Notes: generated from the letters alone by a model not told the origin. A DNA stretch of 64,000 nucleotides from Algoriphagus hitonicola (GCF_900113375.1 NZ_FOPC01000001.1:1-64000); one strand, 5' to 3'; shown: positions 7,898 through 17,169, counted from the stretch's first letter. Translations and numbers: made by a program.

Positions 7898-9085
7898 ATG
7901 GATAGACTTATCACATATTCCAATCGGAAATTAAATGACTTGAGTTTTCCTCTCGTTCGTTATCTGTTTCAGAAAATAGATTGGGATCAACGATTGATCC
8001 TGATATTGGGACATCGCGGCGCAGGAAAGACTACACTTATGCTCCAGAAAATGCGATCGGAGAAAAGGGAGGAGTCCATTTATCTCAGTTTGGATGATTT
8101 TTACTTTGAAGGAAATCGGCTGGTAGAATTGGTTGAAGAACTGTATCAAAAGGGTTATCGAAGATTTTTTTTGGATGAGGTTCATCGATATGCGTATTGG
8201 TCCGCTGATTTGAAGACCTTATTTGATCAATATTCGGATGCTTATTTTGTTGTTTCGGGCTCCTCTATTTTAGGGATTTCTAAAGGCAATGCTGACCTAT
8301 CACGACGAGCAGCCCAATATCAATTGGCTGGAATGTCTCTTAGGGAGTTTATCCATTTGGAAAATGGACTGGTATTTTCAGCAGTTGAATTGGATGAGTT
8401 GCTTCAAAATCCCCAAGAAATTACCACATTAATCTCTGATCAGATTGATATTTTCTCTGTTTTTCAGGAATATCTCCTTTATGGTTATTATCCATTTTAT
8501 AGGCAAAGTAAGGAGTTATATGCAAGTAGGCTGATTGAGACTATTCATGTCGTTTTAGAAATGGATATTGCCCCATTTGAAGATTTGACACATAAGACGA
8601 TCCAAACCATGAAAAAACTCCTCTACATCATTAGTGAATCGGTACCTTTTATTCCGAATGTCAGCAAATTGGCAGAGAAGTTAGAGGTCTCTCGAAATAC
8701 CATTTTAAAAGTACTAGACTTGCTTCATCAGGCACAAATACTGAATTTGTTGAGATCGGCTACTCATGGAGTTTCTTTTTTGCAAAAGCCTGAAAAAATA
8801 TACCTGCAAAATCCAAATTTGGCCTATGCATTAAGTCCAACTGAAGTAAATCAAGGAAATATTCGAGAGACTTTCTTTTTCAATCAACTTCAGGTTTTGC
8901 ATCAGGTGAGTTTTCCAAAATTTGGAGACTTTAGAGTGGATCAACAGTATTACTTCGAGGTTGGCGGGGCAAATAAATCAGCACACCAAATTCAGGGAGT
9001 TCCCAATTCCTATTTAGCCTTGGATGGGATTAAAACAGGCAATGCAAATCGAATTCCCCTTTGGGCTTTTGGATTTTTGTATTGA
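7898..9085 (+). CDS. AAA-family ATPase with C-terminal DUF4143-type region
   Basis: A 395-aa protein from ATG 7898; an upstream in-frame start at 7826 would run through the inverted repeat and is less likely. Walker A is GHRGAGKTT (38-46) and Walker B is RRFFLDEVHRY (about 89-98), with the sensor-like segment YFVVSGSSILGI after it. The second half has a winged-helix-like part (NVSKLAEKLEVSRNTILKVLDLL) and a C-terminal block with DFRVDQQYYFEVGG, the layout of the AAA_14/DUF4143 family. These cytoplasmic ATPases are widespread in accessory DNA of Bacteroidota and archaea and have no settled function. It stands alone with its own leader. Horizontal acquisition is plausible. Confidence 0.85.
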   Translation: MDRLITYSNRKLNDLSFPLVRYLFQKIDWDQRLILILGHRGAGKTTLMLQKMRSEKREESIYLSLDDFYFEGNRLVELVEELYQKGYRRFFLDEVHRYAYWSADLKTLFDQYSDAYFVVSGSSILGISKGNADLSRRAAQYQLAGMSLREFIHLENGLVFSAVELDELLQNPQEITTLISDQIDIFSVFQEYLLYGYYPFYRQSKELYASRLIETIHVVLEMDIAPFEDLTHKTIQTMKKLLYIISESVPFIPNVSKLAEKLEVSRNTILKVLDLLHQAQILNLLRSATHGVSFLQKPEKIYLQNPNLAYALSPTEVNQGNIRETFFFNQLQVLHQVSFPKFGDFRVDQQYYFEVGGANKSAHQIQGVPNSYLALDGIKTGNANRIPLWAFGFLY

Positions 9086-9154
9086 GAAGGAAGAAAATTT
9101 AAGCTTAAGGTGCTAAAAGAATGGCTTGGTTTTTTTTCATTAAAAATTTGGTTC

Positions 9155-9170
9155 TTTCTTTCTTTCTTTC
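9155..9170 (+). repeat. (TTTC)4 tetranucleotide repeat in a gene leader
   Basis: Four perfect TTTC units preceded by TTC lie 24 nt before the ATG of the small Cys-rich peptide. A tract here would alter promoter or leader spacing rather than reading frame. Confidence 0.7.
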
Positions 9171-9194
9171 GAAAACACTTTGAAAGAGTTAATT

Positions 9195-9434
9195 ATGAAA
9201 AAACTAATTGTAACACTTCTTCTTTTTATTGGGATTTGGTCCCAAAACACTTCTTATGCAGATGTGACGAGGTATTTCTGTACAGAAACCTGGTCCAATG
9301 GACATACAACTTTTACCCGAGAAAATCATTGTTATGGTACTCAATCGAGTTGTGAGTCAAGTTGTCAAATTGCTGAAGATTGCGAAAAGGAATGTGAAGA
9401 AGATACAGAGGAACAAGATCCTGGTTTGGGATAA
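9195..9434 (+). CDS. small Cys-rich secreted peptide, paired with a beta-propeller lipoprotein
   Basis: A 79-aa peptide from ATG 9195 (MKKLIVTLLLF); an in-frame TTG at 9180 is possible but less likely. Residues 1-20 are a signal peptide ending near NTSYA. The mature part of about 57 residues has six cysteines (RYFC, ENHC, SSC, SSC, EDC, KEC) and an acidic tail (EEDTEEQDPGLG), so disulfides after export are likely. I know no family for it. The general plan of a short exported peptide before a propeller lipoprotein recalls NVEALA-type peptides of Bacteroides, but the NVEALA motif is absent. The propeller gene starts 24 nt downstream. Confidence 0.7.
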   Translation: MKKLIVTLLLFIGIWSQNTSYADVTRYFCTETWSNGHTTFTRENHCYGTQSSCESSCQIAEDCEKECEEDTEEQDPGLG

Positions 9435-9458
9435 AAATGAAGGCATTATTTTAAAAGT

Positions 9459-10592
9459 ATGCGAATTTTAAATTTAATAGGGTTTTTGGTCCTGCTTATA
9501 TTGGGGTGTAAAAGCTATGAAAGTTATACCATTCCTGAGCAAATTAGGGTTCAGCCTCAAGCTAAAATCTTGCTTTTGGATCAGATTTTTCGGAAAGTGA
9601 AAACCTTGTCATTAGTAGGAAAAACAGGACTTTATTCGATTTATCGAATGATGCCATTTCAAGAGGGCTTCATTTACACGGATACCAAAAAAGAAAAGGT
9701 TTTCTTTGTCGATTATCAAGGAAATGTAAAGTCATTCATTGATAAAAAAGGAGAGGGACCTGGGGAATATCGTTCCATTTGGGATTTGAAAATTGACTCA
9801 AAGACAGAAAAAATTGCTCTGCTGGATCGAGGCCTGGGAAAAGTGTTGATTTTTGATTCAAAAAGGAATTTGGTTAAGGAAGTTCCGATTAAAAGGAGCT
9901 TGGCAAGTTCTATCCTCTCCGTTGAGTTTATGGATTCCGATAATTTGGTGTTTTTTACCAGTGGATCTTCAGGAGCAAAATTTCTGGTTCTTAATCTCCT
10001 CACCGAATCATTAGATTTAAAAGTTCCACTTGAAAATGAATTGGATGGCTTGGCTTTTGGAAATGACCGGTCGATGACTTTTCTCAATGATAAGATTTCA
10101 GTAATCTATCCCTTGAGCAGAAAAATCGAACGGTACACCACTGATTTTTTGAGGGAAGAAGATGTTTTTTTGGATTTTGATCGGTATCAAATCGAGGAAG
10201 ATGAAATAAGAGAAATAGGAAATGACCAAGACCGAATGTTTGAATTGATCCAAAATGATGAGGATAAAAAAGCACATTCCTTTTCTTTGGTAGAGTCTCC
10301 CAACTTCTATTTCACGTCCTATTTTGTCGGGTCATTTCAAAATGGAGAATTTCTGCATACCATCATTGATAAAAAAGGGGGAGAAAATACTACCTACAAG
10401 TCAGTTTCCATCGGGGGGACAGCAGTAGACGTAGTACTTGTAGGAAGGAATCAAGGGGATGAAATGATCTATTCTATAAACCCTGAACAAATTGAAGTGA
10501 TGAGTTCGAGTGATATTTCAAATTTATCCCGGGAGTTGGGAATAAATGTAGCGGCTGAAAATCCAATTTTATTGTTTTGTACTCCTGAATAA
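9459..10592 (+). CDS. 6-bladed beta-propeller lipoprotein
   Basis: A 377-aa protein with a lipoprotein signal (LVLLILGC, Cys 17). It carries the hallmarks of the Bacteroidota 6-bladed beta-propeller family: repeated strand pairs such as EKVFFVDYQGNVKSF and GKVLIFDSKRNLVKE, and the signature GEGPGEY in the second blade. Such proteins are exported and their ligands are unknown. It follows the Cys-rich peptide gene by 24 nt. The same order, small exported peptide then propeller lipoprotein, recurs at 48927-47674 with the signature GQGPQEF. Function is unassigned; binding or sensing at the cell surface is an inference. Confidence 0.8.
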   Translation: MRILNLIGFLVLLILGCKSYESYTIPEQIRVQPQAKILLLDQIFRKVKTLSLVGKTGLYSIYRMMPFQEGFIYTDTKKEKVFFVDYQGNVKSFIDKKGEGPGEYRSIWDLKIDSKTEKIALLDRGLGKVLIFDSKRNLVKEVPIKRSLASSILSVEFMDSDNLVFFTSGSSGAKFLVLNLLTESLDLKVPLENELDGLAFGNDRSMTFLNDKISVIYPLSRKIERYTTDFLREEDVFLDFDRYQIEEDEIREIGNDQDRMFELIQNDEDKKAHSFSLVESPNFYFTSYFVGSFQNGEFLHTIIDKKGGENTTYKSVSIGGTAVDVVLVGRNQGDEMIYSINPEQIEVMSSSDISNLSRELGINVAAENPILLFCTPE

Positions 10593-10654
10593 ATAAAGCT
10601 TTAATTGCTTTTGGAAAATCGGTCTGTTTTTCTTTTTCCCTCCTCTTATAAGAT

Positions 10655-11131
10655 CTAATACACCTTCTTATCCTCTTTCTTCTTCCATATCTCGAAGACT
10701 TTTTGGGATTCCTCCCGCATTCCATTGAGCATGGGGATTTTGCGGTCGACTGGATTGACTTTGATCTCCTCATAGATAAAGTCATCATCAAATCCCGCAT
10801 CTGCTGCGTCTTCTTTGGTGCAGGCATAAAAGACTTTGCTGGGTCGCGCCCAGAAAATAGCTCCTAAGCACATGGGGCAAGGTTCACAGGAAGTATAGAC
10901 TTCACAGCCTTCGAGCTGGAAATGCCCTAGATTTTTGCAGGCATCTCGGATAGCGACCACTTCCGCATGTGCGGTTGGGTCATTGTTTTTCAAGACACTA
11001 TTGGATCCTTTTCCGATGATTTTTCCGTCTTTGACTATGATGCAGCCGAAAGGTCCGCCTAGTCCGGATTCCATGCCTTTTTGGGCTAGCTCTATGGCCA
11101 TTTTCATAAACTCTTTCTGAGAATCGGTCAT
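10655..11131 (-). CDS. guaD: guanine deaminase-like nucleoside deaminase
   Basis: A 158-aa zinc deaminase of the CDA fold. HAEV (55-58) supplies a zinc ligand and the catalytic Glu57; SCEPCPMCLG (81-90) gives Cys85 and Cys88. The run TAHAEVVAIRDAC, FYACTKEDAADAGFDD and a C-terminus ending KKVY resemble Bacillus GuaD rather than TadA, supporting conversion of guanine to xanthine. Activity on other purines or on tRNA is less likely but cannot be excluded. The gene stands alone, convergent with the propeller gene. Confidence 0.85.
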   Translation of the reverse strand: MTDSQKEFMKMAIELAQKGMESGLGGPFGCIIVKDGKIIGKGSNSVLKNNDPTAHAEVVAIRDACKNLGHFQLEGCEVYTSCEPCPMCLGAIFWARPSKVFYACTKEDAADAGFDDDFIYEEIKVNPVDRKIPMLNGMREESQKVFEIWKKKEDKKVY

Positions 11132-11366
11132 TCTATAAAGATAAAAGTTAAATGTAGAAATGGAGAGATGAATTTCGAATTCTTATTTGATCCTGTCAGG
11201 AGCATGAAAACATTGAACTAATACAATATTGTCTTCAAATTCGCTCAGCTTTCTAAAATTTCTCCTATAAAACAGTTTTTGTTCTCAGTATATGTAAGTG
11301 CTAGCTATGCTTTTATAGCAAAACATTACTTTTCTTATTTCTAATCTCTTGTTTCTATGATCTGAC

Positions 11367-12113
11367 TTAATTCATCCACCGGCTCATAAACTCCAAAAAT
11401 GCTTCTTTGTGATTGTCGCTGACACTGACCTGATGATTGCCGATATGGATGATGTTTTTCGAAACCGAATCTATATGTTCTAACGCGACAATGTACGATC
11501 GATGAACCCGCATAAAGCGATCGGAGGGCAGGAGTTCTTCCATGCTTTTTAAGCTAGTCAGCGAAAGCAGAGGTGAGGCTTTGGATTGGAGGTGAACTTT
11601 CACATAATCCTTGTAAGCCTCGACATGGGTGATGTCGGAAAGCATGACCTTAACCAGCTGATATTCTACTTTTAAAAAAATGTATTCTGGAGAAAGTGTT
11701 TTTTCCTCGGTCGCTGGTGTTCCTTTTTTTTCCTTGAGCCGCTCAAAATAGTTGTATGCTTTGGTGGCGGCATTGAGGAATTCCTCGTAGCTGTAGGGTT
11801 TAAGGAGGTAGTCCAAGGCATCAACTTTGTAGCCCTCGATGGCAAACTGATGATAGGCCGTTGCGAAGATAATCCGGCTGTGATCGGAGTTTTTCTTTCC
11901 GTCCAACACGCGGGCAAGTTCCATTCCCGACAAATCAGGCATTTGGATATCCATCAAAATCAACTGCACCTCCTGCTGATTGATAAACCCCAAAGCATCG
12001 ATCGCACTGCTGAATCGGCCCACTAGATCTAGAAAAGCAGTCTGCTCAATATACTTGCAGACTAGGTCCAGTGCCAAAGGCTCATCGTCAACCGCTATGC
12101 ATTTGAGTTTCAT
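11367..12113 (-). CDS. LytTR-family response regulator
   Basis: A 248-aa DNA-binding response regulator. The receiver domain (1-120) has the acidic pocket D9/D10, phospho-acceptor Asp55 (LILMDIQMPD) and Lys105 (LLKPYS). The LytTR domain (about 140-248) has DITHVEAYKDYVKVH and the motif FMRVHRSYIVALEHI. It overlaps the upstream kinase gene by 4 nt (ATGA), so the two are translationally coupled. Targets are unknown. Confidence 0.95.
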   Translation of the reverse strand: MKLKCIAVDDEPLALDLVCKYIEQTAFLDLVGRFSSAIDALGFINQQEVQLILMDIQMPDLSGMELARVLDGKKNSDHSRIIFATAYHQFAIEGYKVDALDYLLKPYSYEEFLNAATKAYNYFERLKEKKGTPATEEKTLSPEYIFLKVEYQLVKVMLSDITHVEAYKDYVKVHLQSKASPLLSLTSLKSMEELLPSDRFMRVHRSYIVALEHIDSVSKNIIHIGNHQVSVSDNHKEAFLEFMSRWMN

Positions 12114-13192
12114 GAAAGGCTGAGTGTAAGGTGGACATGATATTGGTTTTGACTTTCGTCATTACCAAATTTCAGTTTGTGTTTGTCGGGATAAAGTAAG
12201 CTCAATCTTCGCTGAGTATTGGCCAATCCGATTCCACTTTCCTTTGCCTCGGGGCTGTCGGGATTGATGGGGAAAATCGAGTTTTTTGTTTCGAAAAATA
12301 CCGTGTCGCCCATAATTTCCAGTTTGATGAAAATTTCTGATTCTTTCTGAGAACTGATGCCATGTTTGAAGCAATTTTCCAAAAATGGCAAAATCAGCAT
12401 CGGGGCTATGGATTGATTGTTTTTTGGCTCGTCGAGCTGAATGTTGAGTTTAACTTTTTCGGTCAGGCGCATTTTCATCAATTCGATATAATCCCGGATA
12501 AAATCTACTTCCTTGCTCAAAAGCGTGGTTTCTTTTTGATTTTCATACAGCACATAGCGCATCATCCGCGAAAGTTTCAAGAGGGCCTCCTGGGCTTTTT
12601 TGATGTCCAGATTGGTGAGTGAATAGATATTGTTTAGCGTATTGAAAAAGAAATGGGGATTGATCTGTGCTTTCAGGTAAGAAAGCTCGGTATTGATGCG
12701 TTGCTTTTCAAGCTCTTGACGATTGGCTTCGTCGTTTTGCCATTTTTGGACCAAAGCCAAAGAAGTGCTGAGTCCAATAGAAACCATATAAAGTAAAAGC
12801 TGAAAAACATCCCCGGGCAGCCAGCGCTTGTGCGGTACAAATGGCTTGTCAGGATTAAACAGCTCATGCATGGCCCTAGGATATTGGATCAGCTGCTCGA
12901 AGTAAACCACAGCAAAATAAAACAAAACCGCTCCAGCCAAAACCAAAAGAAGGTACAAGTAATTTTTTCCTTGAAGAAGGATTTTTGGAACGATCGATTG
13001 GGCATTGGTGTAAAAAATGGCCACTAAGACGAAAACAAGGAAAACCTGCTTCCACCAGAAGGCGATCGGCAATTCGATTTCTCCCATCCGCCAGGAAAGT
13101 GGAGATAGTAGCAGCAAAACAATGCAAAGCATGATCCATCCCAAGACGTGGATAAGAATCGATAGATTTTTTCTGGAGTTTATTGCGGGCAT
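12110..13192 (-). CDS. LytS-type sensor histidine kinase (His_kinase family)
   Basis: A 360-aa membrane kinase from ATG 13192; the frame is open to a TTG at 13213 that is unlikely to be the start. Four hydrophobic segments (about 13-30, 43-63, 76-96, 129-148) precede a linker and the His_kinase block LKAQINPHFFFNTLNNIYSL, with the phospho-acceptor His near residue 180. The ATPase part has PMLILPFLENCFKHG (N box) and ESGIGLANTQRRL (G box). No periplasmic sensor domain is present, so the membrane block itself may sense. It forms a two-component pair with the overlapping LytTR regulator. Confidence 0.95.
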   Translation of the reverse strand: MPAINSRKNLSILIHVLGWIMLCIVLLLLSPLSWRMGEIELPIAFWWKQVFLVFVLVAIFYTNAQSIVPKILLQGKNYLYLLLVLAGAVLFYFAVVYFEQLIQYPRAMHELFNPDKPFVPHKRWLPGDVFQLLLYMVSIGLSTSLALVQKWQNDEANRQELEKQRINTELSYLKAQINPHFFFNTLNNIYSLTNLDIKKAQEALLKLSRMMRYVLYENQKETTLLSKEVDFIRDYIELMKMRLTEKVKLNIQLDEPKNNQSIAPMLILPFLENCFKHGISSQKESEIFIKLEIMGDTVFFETKNSIFPINPDSPEAKESGIGLANTQRRLSLLYPDKHKLKFGNDESQNQYHVHLTLSLS

Positions 13193-13451
13193 ACACTTGA
13201 TATTCAGGTGCAAACTAATACAAAGAATGTGCTTTATTCAATACTAATCTACCAACTCCCAGATTTAGACGGCGAATTGCTGATTTGAATAGACCAAAGC
13301 TTGTTTAGTTGATATTTTGTGTTTGGAAGTGATTTTTTGGGGATTTGTCGATGAATCTGCCTGATTCGTCTAGTATTAAAAATAAGCCGAAACAAAGCCT
13401 CTTTCTTTGGGGTATCCATTGGGTGAGTGCCCTCTTATTTGAAAACAAACC

Positions 13452-15959
13452 ATGAAAAAACTACTCAGTCTATTTACATTAATTTTTGTGCTGACGGCCC
13501 AGATGGCCTTTTCGCAAGAACAAGAAGAAGATACGCCAGCTCGAATCATAGGCGTGGCAATCGATACCAGTACGGGAGAACCTGTCGGATATGCTACCGC
13601 AGCATTGTATAAAAAAGGAGAAACGGTCAGTCTTTCCGGAGCGGTTGCCGATGGTGATGGAAAGTTTTTTATCACCGGATTCGAACCCGGAGAATACAAA
13701 CTTGAATTGACCTTTTTGGGCTATGAAACCCTGGTTGTAGACGAAATCAAAATCACTTCGACTAAAGGAGATACCGATCTCGGAAATCTCAAAATGTCTG
13801 ACGAAGGTTTGGCACTCGAGGAAGTAACCGTCCAAGGTCAGCGCGAACTGATCGAGGAGCGGGTTGACCGAACCATTTACAAAGCTGAAAACGACCGGAC
13901 CACCGCCGGTGGAGATGCGACCGATGTCCTTCGGAGAGTTCCGATGCTATCTGTTGATTTGGATGGAAACGTTTCCATGCGGGGAAGTAGCAATATCACC
14001 GTCTTGATTGACAACAGACCTTCGGCGATTGCGGCCAGTAGTATTACTGATGCTTTGCGTCAAATTCCGGCTGACGAGATTAAAGAAGTGGAAGTAATAA
14101 CCTCCCCATCTGCCCGATTTGATGCGGAAGGTACCTCCGGGGTAATTAATATCGTCACCAAGAAAAACAATCTTCAAGGCTTGACTTTGAGTGTGAATAG
14201 TGGCGTAGGATTAAGAGGATCAAACCTTGGACTAAACGGAAGTGCCCGAAAAGGCAAATTCGGTTTTTCGCTGGGAGGATTTGGACGCTCAGGATATAAT
14301 ATTCTTGGAAGTTTTGACAATGAACAGCAGCTGATCGATCCCAATGGAAATCAATCGACGATTGCACAGTCAGCCGATACCGAGCGAAGAGACCTGTTTG
14401 GCCGATACAATTTTGGGGTCGATTACGAAATCGACAAGTTTAATTTCTTGACAGGTGCCGTAAATTTTGGAATCAGAAACTCCAGAAACTGGCAAAACAA
14501 CTTCCTTACGGAGACTTTTGTAAATGACGAATTGGTGAGAAGTGCCCTTCGGGAAACCAACACCATCGATGAGTCAAACTCTGTGGATGTGAGCCTGAAC
14601 TATACCAGAACCTATGAGAAGAAAGGGAAAGAAGTAAGTTTATTGACTCTTTACAGTAGAAACAATCGGGAAAATTCCTTTGTCAATTCCTTGTTCAATG
14701 ATGATTTGGAAACCATTAATTCCAGATTGAGAAATGATAACCCCAGCAGAAATGAGGAATTTACAATTCAGTTGGATTTTGTGAACCCACTCGGGGAAGA
14801 TGGAAACCAAATTCTAGAATACGGTGCAAAAAATATTTTGAGAAAAGCCTATTCTGATTTTGCCTATTTCGAAGCAGAAGGATCGGAAGGTCCTTACGAG
14901 GAATTGCTTGACCCAACCTTGAGCAATGAGTTTAGCTATGATCAAAATGTGACAGCTGGCTATTTGTCCTATACCTTTAAATTCTTGGAAAATTATACTT
15001 TGAAGCCAGGTGTCAGATACGAGTACACGACGATCAATGCGGATTTCAAAACCGAATTGGAAGCAGATATCCCAAGCTACGGGACATTGGTGCCCAGTAT
15101 CAATGCAAGTAGAAAATTAAAGAACGGTAATTTGATCAAAGCGGCCTATAACCGTAGAATTCAGCGTCCATCGTTGAGGTTTTTGAATCCAAATATCGAA
15201 GCTTCTAACCCGCTTCAGATTAGCCAAGGTAACCCACTTTTGGATCCAGAATTGACCGATAATTATGAGTTGGGTTACTCGACGTTCATCAAAGGAACGA
15301 TGATAAATTTCACTGGTTTTTACAGAAATACTACTGGGTCGATTCAGTCCATCCGTAATGTGATTGATGATGGAATCATCTCGACTACGTTTGAAAATAT
15401 CGGTCAAGAGCAGGCTTTGGGTACCAATATTTTCGCCAATGTCAATATCAATAACAAGTTTTCGCTAAACGGTGGATTTGACTTGTACTATGCGATTCTG
15501 GACAATGGATTGACCGATCCTTTGTTTGCTGCGCAAAATGAAGGCTGGGTAGTCAGTGGACGGATGTTTGGTAACTATACCTTACCTAAAAACTGGCAGG
15601 TGCAGCTCTTTACTTTTGCCCGAGGCAGACAAGTTCAGCTTCAGGGAACGAGTGGAGGATTTGCAGCTTACGGATTGAGTATGAATAAGCAGTTTAAAGA
15701 AAAGCGAGGAAGTGTAGGTTTTGGAGTAGAGAATTTCTTGGCAAAGGAATTTATCATCCGAAACGAAACCATCACCCCGACTATCATTCAGAATAGCACC
15801 AGCGCGATCCGAAATATGAACTTCAAGATCAACTTTAGCTACCGAATCGGAAAACTCAGCATGGATGATCGTCCAAGAAGAAGACGCTCGGTAACCAACG
15901 ACGACTTGAAAGAAGGCGGCGGTGGTGGCATGGAAAACATGCAGAATAATAATCGTTAA
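13452..15959 (+). CDS. TonB-dependent outer-membrane receptor with CarboxypepD-reg domain
   Basis: An 835-aa outer-membrane protein. A signal peptide (1-21, ending AFS) is followed by a carboxypeptidase-regulatory-like domain (30-110, IIGVAIDTSTGEPVGYA ... FLGYETLVV). A plug domain (about 120-235, VPMLSVDLDGNVSMRGSSNITVLIDNRP ... GVINIVTKK) precedes a long outer-membrane beta-barrel. It belongs to the OMP_b-brl_3/TonB receptor group without a SusD partner. The C-terminus is odd, with a Gly run and MENMQNNNR after the last strand. Substrate is unknown. It is monocistronic with its own terminator. Confidence 0.92.
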   Translation: MKKLLSLFTLIFVLTAQMAFSQEQEEDTPARIIGVAIDTSTGEPVGYATAALYKKGETVSLSGAVADGDGKFFITGFEPGEYKLELTFLGYETLVVDEIKITSTKGDTDLGNLKMSDEGLALEEVTVQGQRELIEERVDRTIYKAENDRTTAGGDATDVLRRVPMLSVDLDGNVSMRGSSNITVLIDNRPSAIAASSITDALRQIPADEIKEVEVITSPSARFDAEGTSGVINIVTKKNNLQGLTLSVNSGVGLRGSNLGLNGSARKGKFGFSLGGFGRSGYNILGSFDNEQQLIDPNGNQSTIAQSADTERRDLFGRYNFGVDYEIDKFNFLTGAVNFGIRNSRNWQNNFLTETFVNDELVRSALRETNTIDESNSVDVSLNYTRTYEKKGKEVSLLTLYSRNNRENSFVNSLFNDDLETINSRLRNDNPSRNEEFTIQLDFVNPLGEDGNQILEYGAKNILRKAYSDFAYFEAEGSEGPYEELLDPTLSNEFSYDQNVTAGYLSYTFKFLENYTLKPGVRYEYTTINADFKTELEADIPSYGTLVPSINASRKLKNGNLIKAAYNRRIQRPSLRFLNPNIEASNPLQISQGNPLLDPELTDNYELGYSTFIKGTMINFTGFYRNTTGSIQSIRNVIDDGIISTTFENIGQEQALGTNIFANVNINNKFSLNGGFDLYYAILDNGLTDPLFAAQNEGWVVSGRMFGNYTLPKNWQVQLFTFARGRQVQLQGTSGGFAAYGLSMNKQFKEKRGSVGFGVENFLAKEFIIRNETITPTIIQNSTSAIRNMNFKINFSYRIGKLSMDDRPRRRRSVTNDDLKEGGGGGMENMQNNNR

Positions 15960-15973
15960 AAAATTGAAAAAAG

Positions 15974-16003
15974 TAAAGGCTCTGGGTTGCCAGAGCCTTT
16001 TTT
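15974..16003 (+). terminator. terminator of the TonB receptor gene
   Basis: AAAGGCTCTGG pairs with CCAGAGCCTTT around GTTG and is followed by T6. Confidence 0.88.
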
Positions 16004-16059
16004 CGGAACCATTATCTTAGGTTGATACTTTTTACAGTAAATAGATAGATTGGGTAACA

Positions 16060-16092
16060 AAAAACCCTGGCTAGTAAGTCAGGGCTTTTTTA
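16060..16092 (-). terminator. pdhB terminator
   Basis: On the minus strand GCCCTGAC pairs with GCCAGGG (one G-T pair) and is followed by T6; A6 on the other side makes it usable in both directions. Confidence 0.75.
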
Positions 16093-16103
16093 TGATATGG
16101 ATC

Positions 16104-17084
16104 CTAGTCCTTGTAGGTTACTTTTTTGATAGCAGCTACAGTTCTTTTTACATTTGGAATAGTCGCTTCGATGTAGGTCGGTGCATAGCTCAAAGGAACG
16201 TCCATGGAATTAACCCGAATCACCGGAGCATCCAAATAATCGAAAGCATAGCGCTGGAAATGATAGGTTAATTCGGATGAAATTGCTGCCAAGGGATTGG
16301 CTTCCTCTACAATAACTGCACGGTTGGTTTTTTTCAATGATTCGACGCAAGTCGCATAATCGATAGGTCGGACGGTTCTCAAATCAATCACTTCACAGTC
16401 GATCCCTTCCTTGGCCATTTCTTCAGCTGCTTCAAGCGCGACTTTCATCATTTTCCCAAAAGAAATGAGGGTTACATCTTTACCTTTTCGCTTGATGTCT
16501 GCTACTCCAATAGGCAATAAATATTCTGATTCAGGCACTTCACCTTTATCTCCGTACATGAGTTCGGATTCCATAAAAATCACCGGATCCGGATCCCTGA
16601 TGGAGGCTTTAAGAAGGCCTTTGGCATCGTATGGATTAGATGGCACGATTACTTTCAATCCAGGGGTATTGGCAAACCAGTTTTCAAAGTTGGAGGAGTG
16701 AGTCGCACCCAATTGACCAGCGTTACCAGTCGGTCCTCTGAATACAATCGGCACCGAATAAGCTCCACCTGACATGGCGAGCATCTTAGCGGCAGAGTTG
16801 ATGATCTGATCGATCGCCACAAGGGAAAAGTTAAAGGTCATGAATTCGATGATTGGCTTCAGCCCGTTCATCGCAGCACCTACTCCCAATCCTGCAAATC
16901 CAAGTTCAGAAATCGGCGTGTCATATACCCGCTCCGGACCAAACTCATCCAGCATTCCTTGAGACACTTTATAAGCTCCGTTATACTCAGCGACTTCCTC
17001 GCCCATCAAAAAGACATTGGCGTCTCGTCTCATTTCTTCGGACAAGGCCTCTCTGAGGGCTTCTCGAAATTGTATTTCTCTCAT
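16104..17084 (-). CDS. pdhB: pyruvate dehydrogenase E1 component subunit beta
   Basis: The beta subunit of the alpha2beta2 E1 enzyme, which with E1-alpha and ThDP decarboxylates pyruvate to feed acetyl-CoA formation. The 326 aa include MGEEVAEYNGAYKVSQGM, DTPISELGFAGLGVGAA, the region MLAMSGGAYSVPIVFRGPTG, and the C-terminal transketolase part with DVTLISFGKMM and CEVIDLRTVRPID. These match the pyruvate branch, although the related branched-chain enzyme cannot be fully excluded. E1-alpha and E2 are not in the window, so the complex is encoded at more than one place. Confidence 0.95.
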   Translation of the reverse strand: MREIQFREALREALSEEMRRDANVFLMGEEVAEYNGAYKVSQGMLDEFGPERVYDTPISELGFAGLGVGAAMNGLKPIIEFMTFNFSLVAIDQIINSAAKMLAMSGGAYSVPIVFRGPTGNAGQLGATHSSNFENWFANTPGLKVIVPSNPYDAKGLLKASIRDPDPVIFMESELMYGDKGEVPESEYLLPIGVADIKRKGKDVTLISFGKMMKVALEAAEEMAKEGIDCEVIDLRTVRPIDYATCVESLKKTNRAVIVEEANPLAAISSELTYHFQRYAFDYLDAPVIRVNSMDVPLSYAPTYIEATIPNVKRTVAAIKKVTYKD

Positions 17085-17130
17085 TAGTTAAAGACAAAAT
17101 TTTAGCTCGTAAAAATAGAAAGGAATCGGG

Positions 17131-17153
17131 CAATTGCAAAGGTCCTGCAATTG
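17131..17153. promoter_or_regulatory. 8-bp inverted repeat between the aldehyde dehydrogenase gene and pdhB
   Basis: CAATTGCA and TGCAATTG are perfect reverse complements separated by 7 nt. The site lies 47 nt before the pdhB ATG and after the aldehyde dehydrogenase stop. There is no T run, so an operator is as likely as a terminator. Confidence 0.4.
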
Positions 17154-17169
17154 TTTATACAGGATAGTT

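Noticed and set aside
9110..9355. 81-aa ORF overlapping the small Cys-rich peptide gene
   Set aside because: It is in another frame, starts with an implausible hydrophobic/Phe-rich run from the T-rich leader and repeat tract, and lacks a signal peptide; the 9195 frame has a clean one.
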